Shown one piece after another: positions 1-8,933 of a stretch of DNA of 64,000 nt; positions within the stretch are counted from its first letter, which is position 1; each line of letters starts with the position of its first letter. The notes under the pieces are model-generated. The model was not told the DNA's origin and did no database searches. It worked only from the letters and a program-made list of their open reading frames with translations. Source of the stretch: Lachnospiraceae bacterium (GTDB lineage: Bacteria > Bacillota > Clostridia > Lachnospirales > Lachnospiraceae); contig CP107199.1 in the NCBI GenBank assembly GCA_025758065.1, forward strand, positions 1,423,501 to 1,487,500, given 5' to 3'. A program made the position numbers and the translations under genes.

Positions 1-1
1 A

Positions 2-889
2 CTGGTAAGTATGGTAGACTTTGCACAGTGGAGAAATGGTGGGAATACAGAACTGATCTGCGGGGCACTGGTTGCTTTATTTGGTCTGATCGTGATCAGC
101 GTTTTAAACGCAAGAAAAGTAAAAGGTTCTATCTTTTTAGGGATCGTGGCAGCAACTTTAGCAGGTATTCCCTTAGGCGTTACAAAATTATCATCCTTTG
201 ATCTGAATCTGGCAAATAAATTCAGGGATTTTGGGGAAGTATCTCTGTTTAAGCTGGATATAGCCGGATTATTTGAAGGAAAGAGCGTGACAGAAGCTGT
301 ATTTATTATTATCATGCTTGTGCTTAGCTTTTCACTGGTAAATATGTTTGACTCTATGGGAACGCTGATGGGAGCAGGAAGACAGTCTGGTCTGGTGGAT
401 GAAAATGGGGAAGTCATCCACATGCAGGAAGCGTTAATGGCAGATGCTATCTCTACAGCAGCAGGAGCATTAATGGGAACTTCTACAGTTACAACGGTTG
501 TAGAGTCCAGTGCAGGTATTGCAGAAGGCGGAAGAACAGGAATGACCAGTCTTGTAACAGCAGTTGCTTTTCTGGCAGCCATTGTGTTTGCACCAGTAGT
601 TGGCATCGTACCTGCAGCAGCAACTGCTCCGGCACTGATCTTTGTAGGTGTGCTGATGCTTGGAAATATCAAAGATGTGGATTTTTCTGAGCCAACAGAT
701 GCAGTGGCATCCTTCTGTACGATTGTATTTATGCCATTTACCTATTCGATCGCAAATGGCATTGCAATGGGTCTGATCACTTACTGTCTGTTAAAGGTTT
801 TCACTAACAAGGCGAAAGAGGTAGAGGTACTTACATCAGTAATTGCAGTAGTATTCGTTTTCCGCTATGCATTTATGACATTAGGGTAA
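2..889 (+). CDS. NCS2-family purine permease (AzgA/PbuG-like), 5'-truncated by window edge
   Basis: This is the C-terminal two thirds of a proton-coupled guanine/hypoxanthine (purine base) uptake permease of the inner membrane. The reading frame is open to the left edge, so the start lies outside the window; the family is usually about 430-450 residues and about 295 are seen. The family-typical stretch with NMFDSMGTLMGAGRQSG, then GTSTVTTVVESSAGIAEGG and PAAATAPALIFVGVLML, is intact, with several long hydrophobic membrane segments around it. The guanine deaminase gene begins 35 bases downstream, so the pair forms a purine uptake and degradation unit. Whether the substrate is guanine, hypoxanthine or adenine cannot be read from the sequence. 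Confidence 0.9.
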   Translation: MVSMVDFAQWRNGGNTELICGALVALFGLIVISVLNARKVKGSIFLGIVAATLAGIPLGVTKLSSFDLNLANKFRDFGEVSLFKLDIAGLFEGKSVTEAVFIIIMLVLSFSLVNMFDSMGTLMGAGRQSGLVDENGEVIHMQEALMADAISTAAGALMGTSTVTTVVESSAGIAEGGRTGMTSLVTAVAFLAAIVFAPVVGIVPAAATAPALIFVGVLMLGNIKDVDFSEPTDAVASFCTIVFMPFTYSIANGIAMGLITYCLLKVFTNKAKEVEVLTSVIAVVFVFRYAFMTLG

Positions 890-924
890 AAATGTCCGGG
901 GTTCTGGGGTCAAGGAGGAAACAT

Positions 925-2205
925 ATGGAAAATAATATATTTGCTTTAAAAGGAAATATTATATACGCAAAAGACAGCAAAGAACTGTGCATTAACGAAC
1001 AGAGTTATCTTGTCTGTGAAAATGGAAAGGTTTATGGGATCTATTCTAAACTTCCGGAAGATATGAAGGATATCCCGGTAGAAGATGTGGGCGATAAGCT
1101 TATTATCCCGGGACTTACAGATCTTCATGTTCATGCGCCTCAGTATTCCTTCAGGGGTCTTGGAATGGATATGGAGCTTCTTGACTGGCTGGAAACCAAT
1201 ACATTTCCGGAAGAAGCGAAATACAAAGATCTGGAATATGCAAAAAAAGCATATGGCATTTTTGCAGAACAGATGAGAAAAAGCGCTTCTACAAGGGCGT
1301 GTATTTTTGCAACGATCCATAAAGAGGCAACGATCTTACTTATGGATCTGATGGAAGAAAGCGGGCTTTCTACTATGATCGGAAAGGTAAATATGGACCG
1401 CAACAGCCCGGATTATCTGCGGGAGCTGTCAGCAGAAGAATCAGAAGAAGCCACCAGAGAGTGGCTGAAAATAGCAGCTGATAAAAATTATGACCACACA
1501 AGGACGATCCTTACACCACGGTTTATACCAAGTTGTACCGATGAACTGATGGAACGGTTAAAAGGTGTTCAGGGAGATTTTGGTCTGCCTGTGCAGTCCC
1601 ACCTGTCTGAAAATCAGGGAGAGATCGCCTGGGTGAAGGAATTATGCCCCTGGTCCGGATTTTATGGGGATGCCTATGATCATTTTGGCCTGTTTGGGGG
1701 AGAGTGCCATACGGTCATGGCTCATTGTGTTTATTCTGGCGAGGAAGAAATCGCCCGTATGAAAGAAAAAGGCGTATTTATTGCCCATTGCCCTGATTCC
1801 AACACCAATCTTTCCTCTGGTGTGGCTCCGGTGCGCAGGTATCTGGAAGAGGGAATGAACATAGGACTGGGAAGTGATGTAGCAGGCGGAACAAGTGAAA
1901 ATCTGTTTGCAGCTATGGCACAGTCCATTCAGGTATCCAAGCTTCGCTGGAGACTGTTTGATGATTCTTTAAAGCCGCTGACCATTGAGGAAGCTTTCTA
2001 TATGGCATCTAAGGGCGGCGGGGCTTTCTTTGGAAAAGTAGGAAGCTTTGAGCCGGGTTATGAATTTGATGCAGTGGTCTGCGATGACAGCCGCTTAAAA
2101 CATCCCCAGCCACTGACTGTAAAACAGAGGCTGGAGCGGATCATTTATCTGGGGGATGAGAGAGAAGTAGCAGGAAAATATGTAGAAGGCAGAAAGCTGT
2201 TTTAA
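925..2205 (+). CDS. guaD: guanine deaminase
   Basis: Cytoplasmic zinc amidohydrolase that converts guanine to xanthine and ammonia. The metal-binding motif DLHVHAPQ lies near residue 66, followed by HLSEN near 225, a further metal histidine in MAHCVY near 265 and the GSDVAGG aspartate near 316. This is the ATZ/TRZ-like guanine deaminase pattern, and 426 residues is normal for the family. The frame is open upstream to an ATG at 892, but the ATG at 925 is chosen because AAGGAGG at 912-918 is correctly spaced from it and the extra 11 residues do not look like the family. It follows a purine permease in the same direction, consistent with guanine import and deamination as one operon. Confidence 0.93.
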   Translation: MENNIFALKGNIIYAKDSKELCINEQSYLVCENGKVYGIYSKLPEDMKDIPVEDVGDKLIIPGLTDLHVHAPQYSFRGLGMDMELLDWLETNTFPEEAKYKDLEYAKKAYGIFAEQMRKSASTRACIFATIHKEATILLMDLMEESGLSTMIGKVNMDRNSPDYLRELSAEESEEATREWLKIAADKNYDHTRTILTPRFIPSCTDELMERLKGVQGDFGLPVQSHLSENQGEIAWVKELCPWSGFYGDAYDHFGLFGGECHTVMAHCVYSGEEEIARMKEKGVFIAHCPDSNTNLSSGVAPVRRYLEEGMNIGLGSDVAGGTSENLFAAMAQSIQVSKLRWRLFDDSLKPLTIEEAFYMASKGGGAFFGKVGSFEPGYEFDAVVCDDSRLKHPQPLTVKQRLERIIYLGDEREVAGKYVEGRKLF

Positions 2206-2229
2206 ATGTGATAAAAAAGGGTTTTGCAG

Positions 2230-2264
2230 GCAAAGAGGTGTGGAGAGATCCATGCCTCTTTTGC
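2230..2264 (+). terminator. stem-loop after guaD, probable terminator
   Basis: GCAAAGAGG pairs with CCTCTTTTGC, and an inner TGGA/TCCA pairing closes a GAGA loop. The stem is strong, but the uridine tract lies inside the 3' arm rather than after it, so termination is likely but not certain. Confidence 0.5.
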
Positions 2265-2298
2265 GAATTATAAACATTTTTCCAGTTGTCCGGTCCGC

Positions 2299-2327
2299 TT
2301 GTAAACCATTCGTCTTCATGCTATTAT
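2299..2327 (+). promoter_or_regulatory. predicted sigma-A promoter of the aminotransferase gene
   Basis: TTGTAA at 2299-2304 and TATTAT at 2322-2327 are separated by 17 bases. The site lies about 100 bases before the chosen start of the aminotransferase gene and after the guaD stem-loop, so that gene probably has its own promoter. Confidence 0.5.
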
Positions 2328-2423
2328 GTATACAGTAATCTGTTGCAGGGCAACAAGATCTTGTATCAGCGTAATAGACTTACAGACAAAACTTCTCTGG
2401 GCAGCAGAAAGGATAAAAACACA

Positions 2424-3674
2424 ATGAAATATGATTTTACAACAGTTTTAGACAGAAAAGGAAAAGATTCTATTGCAGTGGAACCATTTGAGGCTGACTG
2501 GATCAAGTGGCCGGGAACGGTGAAGGAAGGTTTTGACATTATCCCCATGTGGGTAGCAGATATGAACTTTCCGGCTGTACATACTATTCCGGAAGCCATT
2601 ATTGAGAGAGCAAAGCATACCACTTATGGCTATTTTTCCCCAAGAGAGGAATATTTTGACGCCATTATCCAGTGGCATAAAAACAGAAATGGTGTGGAAG
2701 GGCTAAAGCCAAAGCATATCGGGTATGAAAATGGTGTTTTAGGCGGTGTAGTCAGTGCGTTAAATGTACTTTGCTCTAAAGGTGACAGTGTACTTTTACA
2801 TTCCCCCACTTATATCGGTTTTACCAACAGCCTTACCAACAACGGTTATCACATTGTCCACAGCCCGTTAGTAAAGGATGAGAATAATGTATACCGTATG
2901 GATTTTGAGGATATGGAGAAGAAGATCATGGAAAACCATATCCATGCAGCAATCTTCTGCAGTCCGCATAATCCTACCGGCCGAGTGTGGGAGCAGTGGG
3001 AGATCGAAAAGGCAATGAAGATCTACAAGAAGCATGATGTATATGTAGTTTCTGATGAGATATGGTCTGATCTGCTCTTAAATGGCCATAAGCATACTCC
3101 CACCCAGTCTGTATCTGAGGATGCAAAGCAGAGGACAGTAGCTCTCTATGCTCCATCCAAGACCTTTAATCTGGCTGGTCTTATTGGAAGTTACCATATT
3201 ATTTACAATGACTGGTTAAGGGAACGGATTTTAAAAGAGTCCTCTTTAAGCCATTATAACAGCATGAACCTGTTATCAATGTATGCATTGATCGGTGCTT
3301 ATAAACCGGAAGGTTATGAGTGGGTGGATGAATTAAAAGAGGTGTTAAGCGGGAATGTAAACTATGCCTGCGATTACATTGAAAAGCATTTTGACGGTGT
3401 TAATGTTTCCAGGCCGGAAGGCACTTACATGCTTTTCCTGGACTGTACAGAGTGGTGCAAAAAGCATGGAAGGACCATTACAGAACTTCAGGCAGCAGGC
3501 ATTGAAGTAGGCGTGATCTGGCAGGACGGTGTAGCATTCCACGGTCCATGCCATATCCGTATGAATCTGGCACTGCCGTTGTCCAGGGTAAAAGAAGCCT
3601 TTGACCGTCTGGATAAATATGTGTTTAATGTTCTATCGGCTCCGAGAGGACATTTTAACCCACAGGAGGGATAA
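2424..3674 (+). CDS. patB: MalY/PatB family aminotransferase (cystathionine beta-lyase-like)
   Basis: Fold-type I PLP enzyme of the MalY/PatB subgroup, which typically performs C-S beta-lyase chemistry on cystathionine or cysteine conjugates and sometimes aminotransfer. The start of the mature pattern (DFTTVLDRKGKDSIAVEPFE) and IPMWVADMNFP are typical. CSPHNPTGRVW and VSDEIWSDL carry the PLP-contacting Asn and Asp. The Schiff-base lysine is in APSKTFNLAGL near residue 247. The protein is 416 residues with the start at 2424, which has AAAGGA about ten bases upstream; a longer open frame to 2286 would add 46 residues unlike the family and would overlap the predicted promoter. The tatD gene starts only five bases after its stop, so the two are co-transcribed. 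Confidence 0.85.
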   Translation: MKYDFTTVLDRKGKDSIAVEPFEADWIKWPGTVKEGFDIIPMWVADMNFPAVHTIPEAIIERAKHTTYGYFSPREEYFDAIIQWHKNRNGVEGLKPKHIGYENGVLGGVVSALNVLCSKGDSVLLHSPTYIGFTNSLTNNGYHIVHSPLVKDENNVYRMDFEDMEKKIMENHIHAAIFCSPHNPTGRVWEQWEIEKAMKIYKKHDVYVVSDEIWSDLLLNGHKHTPTQSVSEDAKQRTVALYAPSKTFNLAGLIGSYHIIYNDWLRERILKESSLSHYNSMNLLSMYALIGAYKPEGYEWVDELKEVLSGNVNYACDYIEKHFDGVNVSRPEGTYMLFLDCTEWCKKHGRTITELQAAGIEVGVIWQDGVAFHGPCHIRMNLALPLSRVKEAFDRLDKYVFNVLSAPRGHFNPQEG

Positions 3675-3679
3675 CGAAC

Positions 3680-4459
3680 ATGATATTTGACACACATGCT
3701 CATTATGACGATGAAGCCTTTGACGAGGACAGAGAGCAGCTTCTGGCAGCCTTTAAGGAAAATGGCATCGGCGCTGTTACAAATGTAGCTGCCAGCATTT
3801 CCAGCTGCAAGACCACACTGGAGCTTGCCAGGAACCATGATTTCATGTATGCTGCTTTAGGCGTGCATCCAAGTGAAAGTGCAGAGTTGTCTGATGAAGG
3901 CTTAAAAGATATTGAGGCCTGGTGTACAGAAAGACAGGACGGGAAGGTCCGGGCCATTGGTGAGATCGGCCTTGATTATTACTGGGAAGAGCCGGATAAA
4001 GGGATCCAGAAGAAATGGTTTGTGGCCCAGTTAGACCTGGCCCGCAGGCTGAAGCTTCCGGTGATCATCCATAGCCGTGATGCTGCAAAAGATACCTTGG
4101 ATATTATGAAGGCAGAACATGCAGAAGACATTGGCGGCGTGATCCACTGCTTTTCCTACACAAAGGAAATGGCAAGAGAATACCTGAATATGGGATTTTT
4201 CCTTGGTATTGGCGGCGTGCTTACCTTTAAAAATGCCAGAAAACTGGCAGAGACAGTAGAATATGCCCCTTTAGACCGTCTGGTACTGGAAACGGACTGT
4301 CCATATCTGGCACCTGTTCCCAACCGGGGAAAGCGAAATTCTTCCCTGAACCTGACCTATGTGGCAGACCAGCTGGCTGCCATTAAAGGCATAGACCGGG
4401 AAAAAGTGGAGAAAATCACCTGGGATAATGCCAGAAGGCTTTATGGTTTACAGCCATAG
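3680..4459 (+). CDS. tatD: TatD-family metal-dependent hydrolase/deoxyribonuclease
   Basis: TIM-barrel metal hydrolase of the TatD family, usually a 3'-5' exonuclease acting on DNA. Metal ligands are visible in order: DTHAHYDD (His6, His8), GEIGLDYYW (Glu), IHSRDA (His), IHCFSY (His) and LETDCPYLAP (Asp). The C-terminal NRGKRNSS motif is also typical. It is 259 residues, the normal length. Its start follows CAGGAGGG at 3663-3670. The gene sits directly upstream of rsmA, an order common in Bacillota, where tatD, often an M5 nuclease gene, and rsmA lie together; the M5 gene is absent here. Confidence 0.92.
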   Translation: MIFDTHAHYDDEAFDEDREQLLAAFKENGIGAVTNVAASISSCKTTLELARNHDFMYAALGVHPSESAELSDEGLKDIEAWCTERQDGKVRAIGEIGLDYYWEEPDKGIQKKWFVAQLDLARRLKLPVIIHSRDAAKDTLDIMKAEHAEDIGGVIHCFSYTKEMAREYLNMGFFLGIGGVLTFKNARKLAETVEYAPLDRLVLETDCPYLAPVPNRGKRNSSLNLTYVADQLAAIKGIDREKVEKITWDNARRLYGLQP

Positions 4460-4479
4460 TTTTTTTGCTGACGACATGC

Positions 4480-4519
4480 AGCAATTCGGTATCAGAGGGG
4501 TCAAAATACCTTTTGCCCC
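4480..4519. repeat. relic of the dispersed repeat also found around clpB
   Basis: Bases 4480-4506 are an exact 27-base reverse-complement match to 29485-29511. The bases GGGGTCAAAATACC and TTTTGCCCC at 4497-4519 can fold back on each other. It lies between tatD and rsmA. No other part of the 29.5-kb copy is visible here, so it is either a minimal end or a decayed copy. Confidence 0.65.
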
Positions 4520-4580
4520 AACATTAAATGATAGAAATATAACATAGATAGAAAGAAGACAAAAGCAGGTAAAATCATAG

Positions 4581-5444
4581 ATGAATCAGAAATTATCAGA
4601 TCCGAAAAAAACAATTGAAGTCATCCAGAAATATCAGTTCGCATTCCAGAAGCGCTTCGGCCAGAACTTCCTTATTGATGCCCATGTTCTGGAAAAGATC
4701 GTAAGCGCAGCAGGTATTACAAAGGATGACTGTGTTCTGGAGATCGGTCCGGGGATCGGAACCATGACCCAGTATCTGGCAGAAAGCGCAGGACAGGTGA
4801 TCGCAGTGGAGATCGATACCAATCTGCTGCCAATCCTTACAGATACATTAAAGGATTATTCCAATGTAAAAGTCATCAACCAGGATATCCTGAAAGTGGA
4901 TATTAATGAGCTGGTAAAGGAATACAATAACGGCAGACCTATTAAAGTAGTTGCAAATCTGCCATATTACATTACTACCCCCATTATCATGGGACTGTTT
5001 GAGAGTAATGTGCCTATTGACAATATTACTGTTATGGTGCAGAAAGAAGTAGCAGACCGTATGCAGGTAGGGCCGGGATCTAAGGATTATGGTGCCCTGT
5101 CTCTGGCAGTGCAGTATTATGCAAGTCCGTATATTGTAGCAAATGTACCGCCAAACTGCTTTATCCCAAGACCGAATGTGGGTTCTGCGGTGATCCGCCT
5201 GACCCGCTATCAGGAGCCGCCGGTACAGGTGAAAGATCCAAAGCTGATGTTTAAGCTGATCCGGGCATCCTTTAACCAGAGAAGAAAAACACTGCAGAAT
5301 GGTTTAAATAACTCTCCGGAAATTTCTTTTTCAAAAGAAGAGATTACAAAGGCTATTGAGAGCCTGGGAGTATCACCTTCTGTCCGTGGAGAAGCCTTAA
5401 GTCTGGAGCAGTTTGCACAGCTGGCTAACTATTTTGCACAGTAA
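4581..5444 (+). CDS. rsmA: 16S rRNA (adenine1518-N6/adenine1519-N6)-dimethyltransferase
   Basis: KsgA/RsmA, which dimethylates two adjacent adenines in the helix 45 loop of 16S rRNA during 30S maturation using S-adenosylmethionine. FQKRFGQNFLID near residue 30 is the family N-terminus, EIGPGIGTMTQ near 55 is the SAM-binding glycine motif, and NLPYYITTPI near 130 is the catalytic NLPY motif. RASFNQRRKTLQN and the C-terminal small helical domain complete it. The protein has 287 residues, as expected. It follows tatD after 121 bases, which hold a repeat relic. Confidence 0.96.
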   Translation: MNQKLSDPKKTIEVIQKYQFAFQKRFGQNFLIDAHVLEKIVSAAGITKDDCVLEIGPGIGTMTQYLAESAGQVIAVEIDTNLLPILTDTLKDYSNVKVINQDILKVDINELVKEYNNGRPIKVVANLPYYITTPIIMGLFESNVPIDNITVMVQKEVADRMQVGPGSKDYGALSLAVQYYASPYIVANVPPNCFIPRPNVGSAVIRLTRYQEPPVQVKDPKLMFKLIRASFNQRRKTLQNGLNNSPEISFSKEEITKAIESLGVSPSVRGEALSLEQFAQLANYFAQ

Positions 5445-5473
5445 TTAAGCCGTTTATAAAAAGAAAGGCGAAA

Positions 5474-6712
5474 ATGCCTATGTCAGATAAAAAAAGATGG
5501 ATCCGGCTAGCTGTGGCCGCAGGCTTAGGTGCTGCAGCCGGTGCATGGACTTATCAGATAGAGAAAGATAAAAAAGCGGAAAATGATGCCAGACTGGCGG
5601 CGGTGGAAGCTGCTGTAGTGCGGAGCAGGGATTATGGGAAGCAGAAGGCTTATATTATAGGAAATGGTTTAAGCTCTCTGGCAGCAGCAGTCTGGCTTAT
5701 AAAAGACTGCCATTTTCCAGGAAGCAGCATTATGGTGTTTGGAGAAGGCACTGAGGGAGAGGAAGAAATACGCCCTCTTGTAGTAAGCCGGGAAAACTGC
5801 AAAGATTTTCTGGAAATGTGTGGAAAAATACCGGATTCCGGGGAAAAAGTATTTACTTTCCCGAAAACAGAAGGCAGAGAATGTCTGGACTGGGGGGATC
5901 TTCCTGCACTTTGGCGGTTGTTGTGTACAGAAGAAGAAAGGCTGGATATTTTAAGCATTGAAGACTGGTTCAGTGAAACACCTCATATATTTGAGACAAA
6001 TCTGTGGCAGCTGTGCCAGTGTGTGTTTGGCCTGCAAAAGGACAGCAGCCTGGCAGGATTTCGCAGAAGTTTATGGGAAATAAAAGGACCGTTTCTCTTC
6101 CTTTCGCCAGATGAAATGAAAGATCTGATCTGTTTGCTGAAACAATACCTGCGCCGTAAAGGTGTATTATTGCTGGAAAACAGCCAGGTAACGGATCTGG
6201 AACTTGAAAATGGCAATGAAGGCGGAAATGGACTGGCAGTAAAGAAATTGTATGTAAAACGCAGACTGCAGGAAGAAGAAACCGACCGGGAATCCTTTGT
6301 ATTTGAAAAAATAAATCTGGGTTCCGGGGATATCTGCATTATGGAAAATGGCAGTGGTTCTGGGAAATTATGGAAAAAAACGGCTGATCTGCATATTGCT
6401 ATGGGAGAGCCGGAAGCTTTTTCAGATGAAACAGGTAAACTCTCATCACTTCGTCCTCATCATTTTACAGACCGGCCTAAAACCGTTCCGGCCGGAAGCC
6501 GGAATCTTGGTTTTGTTGGAGCATTTTCACGGCTGGAAAAAGGCTTCTGCCTTACAGGAAACTATGCTGTGTCAAGTGCCAGAAGCACAGTAGATGAGCT
6601 GATGCACGCAGGAAAATGGGCTGGAGGAACAGGAGAGAGAAAGAAGTCCCGGACCGGGAAATGGCTCACAGTTTACAAGGTGGTCAGTTCATTGTACCGT
6701 GCAGGTCTGTAA
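5474..6712 (+). CDS. shortened oleate hydratase-like protein, probably not a standard hydratase
   Basis: The 412-residue protein starts with a short hydrophobic stretch (AVAAGLGAAAGAWTY) and then shows KAYIIGNGLSSLAAAVWLIKD, a Rossmann GxG FAD-type motif very like oleate hydratase (myosin-cross-reactive antigen). IEDWFSE, FETNLWQLCQ and FRRSLWEI match the central part of that family, and NLGFVGAF...NYAVSSARSTV matches its C-terminus. Oleate hydratases are about 570-650 residues; here the substrate loop after the first strand and much of the middle are missing. I therefore infer a paralogue with changed or lost activity, perhaps membrane-associated through its N-terminus. The start at 5474 is chosen from AAAGG nearby; ATG at 5480 is an alternative. 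It lies after rsmA in the same direction. Confidence 0.6.
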   Translation: MPMSDKKRWIRLAVAAGLGAAAGAWTYQIEKDKKAENDARLAAVEAAVVRSRDYGKQKAYIIGNGLSSLAAAVWLIKDCHFPGSSIMVFGEGTEGEEEIRPLVVSRENCKDFLEMCGKIPDSGEKVFTFPKTEGRECLDWGDLPALWRLLCTEEERLDILSIEDWFSETPHIFETNLWQLCQCVFGLQKDSSLAGFRRSLWEIKGPFLFLSPDEMKDLICLLKQYLRRKGVLLLENSQVTDLELENGNEGGNGLAVKKLYVKRRLQEEETDRESFVFEKINLGSGDICIMENGSGSGKLWKKTADLHIAMGEPEAFSDETGKLSSLRPHHFTDRPKTVPAGSRNLGFVGAFSRLEKGFCLTGNYAVSSARSTVDELMHAGKWAGGTGERKKSRTGKWLTVYKVVSSLYRAGL

Positions 6713-6786
6713 CTTTCAGGTCTGTAATTTTCGTGCATGGTCATGCCGCTATAGGTGGTACATTTTGTTAAAAAGGAGATGGATAA

Positions 6787-7185
6787 ATGCTGTTTATCGG
6801 AGGTATCAGTCAGGGCAGGAAGCTGCTTAACTACGCAAAGAGCATTCTTTGCGGAAGCTGCGGCAGCACCAGCCAGTGTCAGGTCTTTATGACCTATATG
6901 TATTTCAGTTTTTTCTTTATCCCGCTGTTTAAGTGGAATAAGCGCTTTTATGTGCAGATGTCCTGCTGCAGTGCCATTTATGAGCTGGAGCCGGAAATCG
7001 GAAAAGCTATTTTAAGAGGGGAAGAACCGTCGATCACATCTGCCGACCTTCATCTGGTCCAGGAGGGAAAATACACCCGCACCTGGCAGGAAGGTTCCGG
7101 AAATCCCCATAAAAAGTGTATGCGCTGCGGATTTGAGACAGATGAAGATTACAATTACTGCCCCAAGTGCGGGGGACGGATCTAA
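6787..7185 (+). CDS. zinc-ribbon protein with hydrophobic middle
   Basis: A 132-residue protein of unknown function. An N-terminal CGSCGS motif near residue 23 is followed by a short aromatic hydrophobic stretch (YMYFSFFFIPLF), a CC pair near 60, and a C-terminal zinc ribbon CMRCG...YCPKCGGRI. The N-terminal part resembles the small zinc-ribbon family whose members carry 'IPLFKW...Y' after the first Cys pair; binding of one or two zinc ions is inferred. The start follows AAGGAG at 6774-6779. It ends 17 bases from the convergent deacylase gene. Confidence 0.7.
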   Translation: MLFIGGISQGRKLLNYAKSILCGSCGSTSQCQVFMTYMYFSFFFIPLFKWNKRFYVQMSCCSAIYELEPEIGKAILRGEEPSITSADLHLVQEGKYTRTWQEGSGNPHKKCMRCGFETDEDYNYCPKCGGRI

Positions 7186-7202
7186 TGAGTCCAAAATAAA
7201 TA

Positions 7203-8138
7203 TTAAATCCTCCCATATGCGATCAACGGATCTTTGTATTTTACACCCAGACTCAGGGTGTAATAAAGTATAACGCCGTCAAATGGGGCAGTATACCGGA
7301 AAATTTCATTTCCATAAAAATCTTTCAGGGTGCCAAGGAGGGCGCCCTGTTTTAATTTCTGACCGGCATGTGACACAGCGGGATACCAGAAACCATTTAT
7401 AGGTGCTTCTTCATAAATTGACTGACGGATTTCTTCCTGGTGAAAGGCTGTATTTGAAAAAGTTTTGATCTTAAGATGATCCATTAGTTCAAAAACGTTT
7501 CTTTTGCAGGCTGTAATTTCGTTCTCACTCCATAGTCCCCGTTCACCCCGTTCTACTAAAAGCGATGGAATACCACACTGGGCGGCCCAGCTGTATAGCC
7601 CATTTTTGGAAGTGGAAGCAACACGGTATGGAACAGAAAGAGCCGCTGCAGCAGCAGAGGTTTTGGCAGCCAGTGTATCAGGAACGGCTGCAGGAAAGAA
7701 GATCAAAGGAGTCAGAGCTTCGTTTATATCACCGCCATGGAGATCCATCAGAAAATCAGCTTCAGGATACAGGACTTTTTCAAGGATTTTTGCAAAGCGG
7801 CTGGAAAAGGTACCGGCAGGATCACCGGGAAACATGCGGTTTAAATTCTGGCCATCCGCAGGGATCGTTTGTTTGGCACCCATGTAAAAGCCTTCTGGAT
7901 TTACCAGGGGAAGCAGGATGACACGTCCTGAAAGACCGGCGGGATCCAGTTCTTTTTTCAGACGGTTCAGGGCTTCTATGCCTACATATTCACAGCCATG
8001 GATACCTGCAGTCACTATCAGGGTTTTTCCAGGCTGGCTGCCGCATATGGCAGTTATCTCAACGGGGTAAGGGCTGGCCACAGGCAGCAGGAGAGTTTGC
8101 TTTGTATTGCTGCCGGCTTTCAAGTCAGACAGTTTCAT
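7203..8138 (-). CDS. M14-type succinylglutamate desuccinylase/aspartoacylase family protein
   Basis: Cytoplasmic zinc carboxypeptidase-fold hydrolase expected to cleave an N-acyl group from an acylated amino acid or a related amide. Zinc ligands are visible as GIHGCEYVGIEAL (His and Glu, near residues 44-47) and DLHGGD (His, near 134); VERGERG near 195 holds the likely catalytic Glu. It is 311 residues. It is the last gene of the nik-type operon, 15 bases after nikE, so its substrate is probably what the transporter imports, such as an acylated peptide, amino acid or metal chelator. That link is inference from position. The C-terminal beta-domain around YTAPFDGVILYY is typical of the AstE/AspA-like subgroup. 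Confidence 0.8.
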   Translation of the reverse strand: MKLSDLKAGSNTKQTLLLPVASPYPVEITAICGSQPGKTLIVTAGIHGCEYVGIEALNRLKKELDPAGLSGRVILLPLVNPEGFYMGAKQTIPADGQNLNRMFPGDPAGTFSSRFAKILEKVLYPEADFLMDLHGGDINEALTPLIFFPAAVPDTLAAKTSAAAAALSVPYRVASTSKNGLYSWAAQCGIPSLLVERGERGLWSENEITACKRNVFELMDHLKIKTFSNTAFHQEEIRQSIYEEAPINGFWYPAVSHAGQKLKQGALLGTLKDFYGNEIFRYTAPFDGVILYYTLSLGVKYKDPLIAYGRI

Positions 8139-8153
8139 GTTTAAAGATCTCCT

Positions 8154-8933
8154 CTAGTCAAATTCAATAATAGAAGCTAAAAGCTTTCTGGCATAGTTAT
8201 CCTTTGTTTCTGCAATACGGGATACCGGAATGTGTTCGGTAATACGGCCATGATACAGGAAAAGCACATCATCGCACAGATAAGTGACGGAAGTCAGGTC
8301 ATGGGTAATGAAAATATAAGTGAGTCCCAGTTTTTCCTTCAGATCATGGAGAAGATCCATGATCTGGACCTGGGTATGTGCATCCAGGGAAGAGATAGCT
8401 TCGTCAAAAAGAATGATCTCTGGCTGGCATGCTACAGCCCGGGCAATGCAGACACGCTGCAGCTGTCCGCCGGACAGTTCATGGGGATATCGGTTTGCAT
8501 AGGAGGGATCCAGTCCCACAAGCTCTAAAAGGCGGTTAGTTTCTTCCAGCCGATCCAGCCGGATCTTTTGATTTCGTTCTCTTGCAGCCAGACCTTCAGC
8601 AATGATCTCTTTTACGCGAAAACGGGGATTGGCAGAGGTAGTATAATCCTGGAAAACAACACTTAAGCGTTTTTGAAAGTTTTTCAGGCCATTTCTGGAT
8701 GCATAAACAGACACATCCTGGATTTTTACTTCTCCTGTGTCGGGTTTTAAAAGACCGCAGATCACACGGCCAAGGGTGGATTTTCCGCTTCCGGATTCCC
8801 CAAGTATTCCCAGGCAGGTTCCCTGTGAGACTTTTAAGGATACATCGAATAATACCTGGTTTCTGGTAGTTCCGAAAATTTTTTCCTGTCGTTCGCTCCG
8901 GAAGCTGACACATACATTATTTACTTCCAGCAT
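8154..8933 (-). CDS. nikE: ABC importer ATP-binding protein, NikE/OppF type
   Basis: Second ATPase of the nickel/peptide-type importer. It shows Walker A GESGSGKST near residue 44, signature LSGGQLQR near 153, Walker B IILFDEA with the SLDAHTQ D-loop and the switch histidine in FITHDL. The start is fixed by AAAGGAG about six bases upstream on the minus strand; it overlaps the end of nikD by 17 bases, suggesting translational coupling. Its 259 residues fit NikE better than the longer OppF proteins, which carry a C-terminal oligopeptide/dipeptide cysteine region. Confidence 0.85.
   Translation of the reverse strand: MLEVNNVCVSFRSERQEKIFGTTRNQVLFDVSLKVSQGTCLGILGESGSGKSTLGRVICGLLKPDTGEVKIQDVSVYASRNGLKNFQKRLSVVFQDYTTSANPRFRVKEIIAEGLAARERNQKIRLDRLEETNRLLELVGLDPSYANRYPHELSGGQLQRVCIARAVACQPEIILFDEAISSLDAHTQVQIMDLLHDLKEKLGLTYIFITHDLTSVTYLCDDVLFLYHGRITEHIPVSRIAETKDNYARKLLASIIEFD

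Noticed and set aside
2286..2423. N-terminal extension of the PatB-like aminotransferase
   Set aside because: The extra 46 residues overlap the predicted promoter and do not resemble the family; the start at 2424 has its own ribosome binding site.
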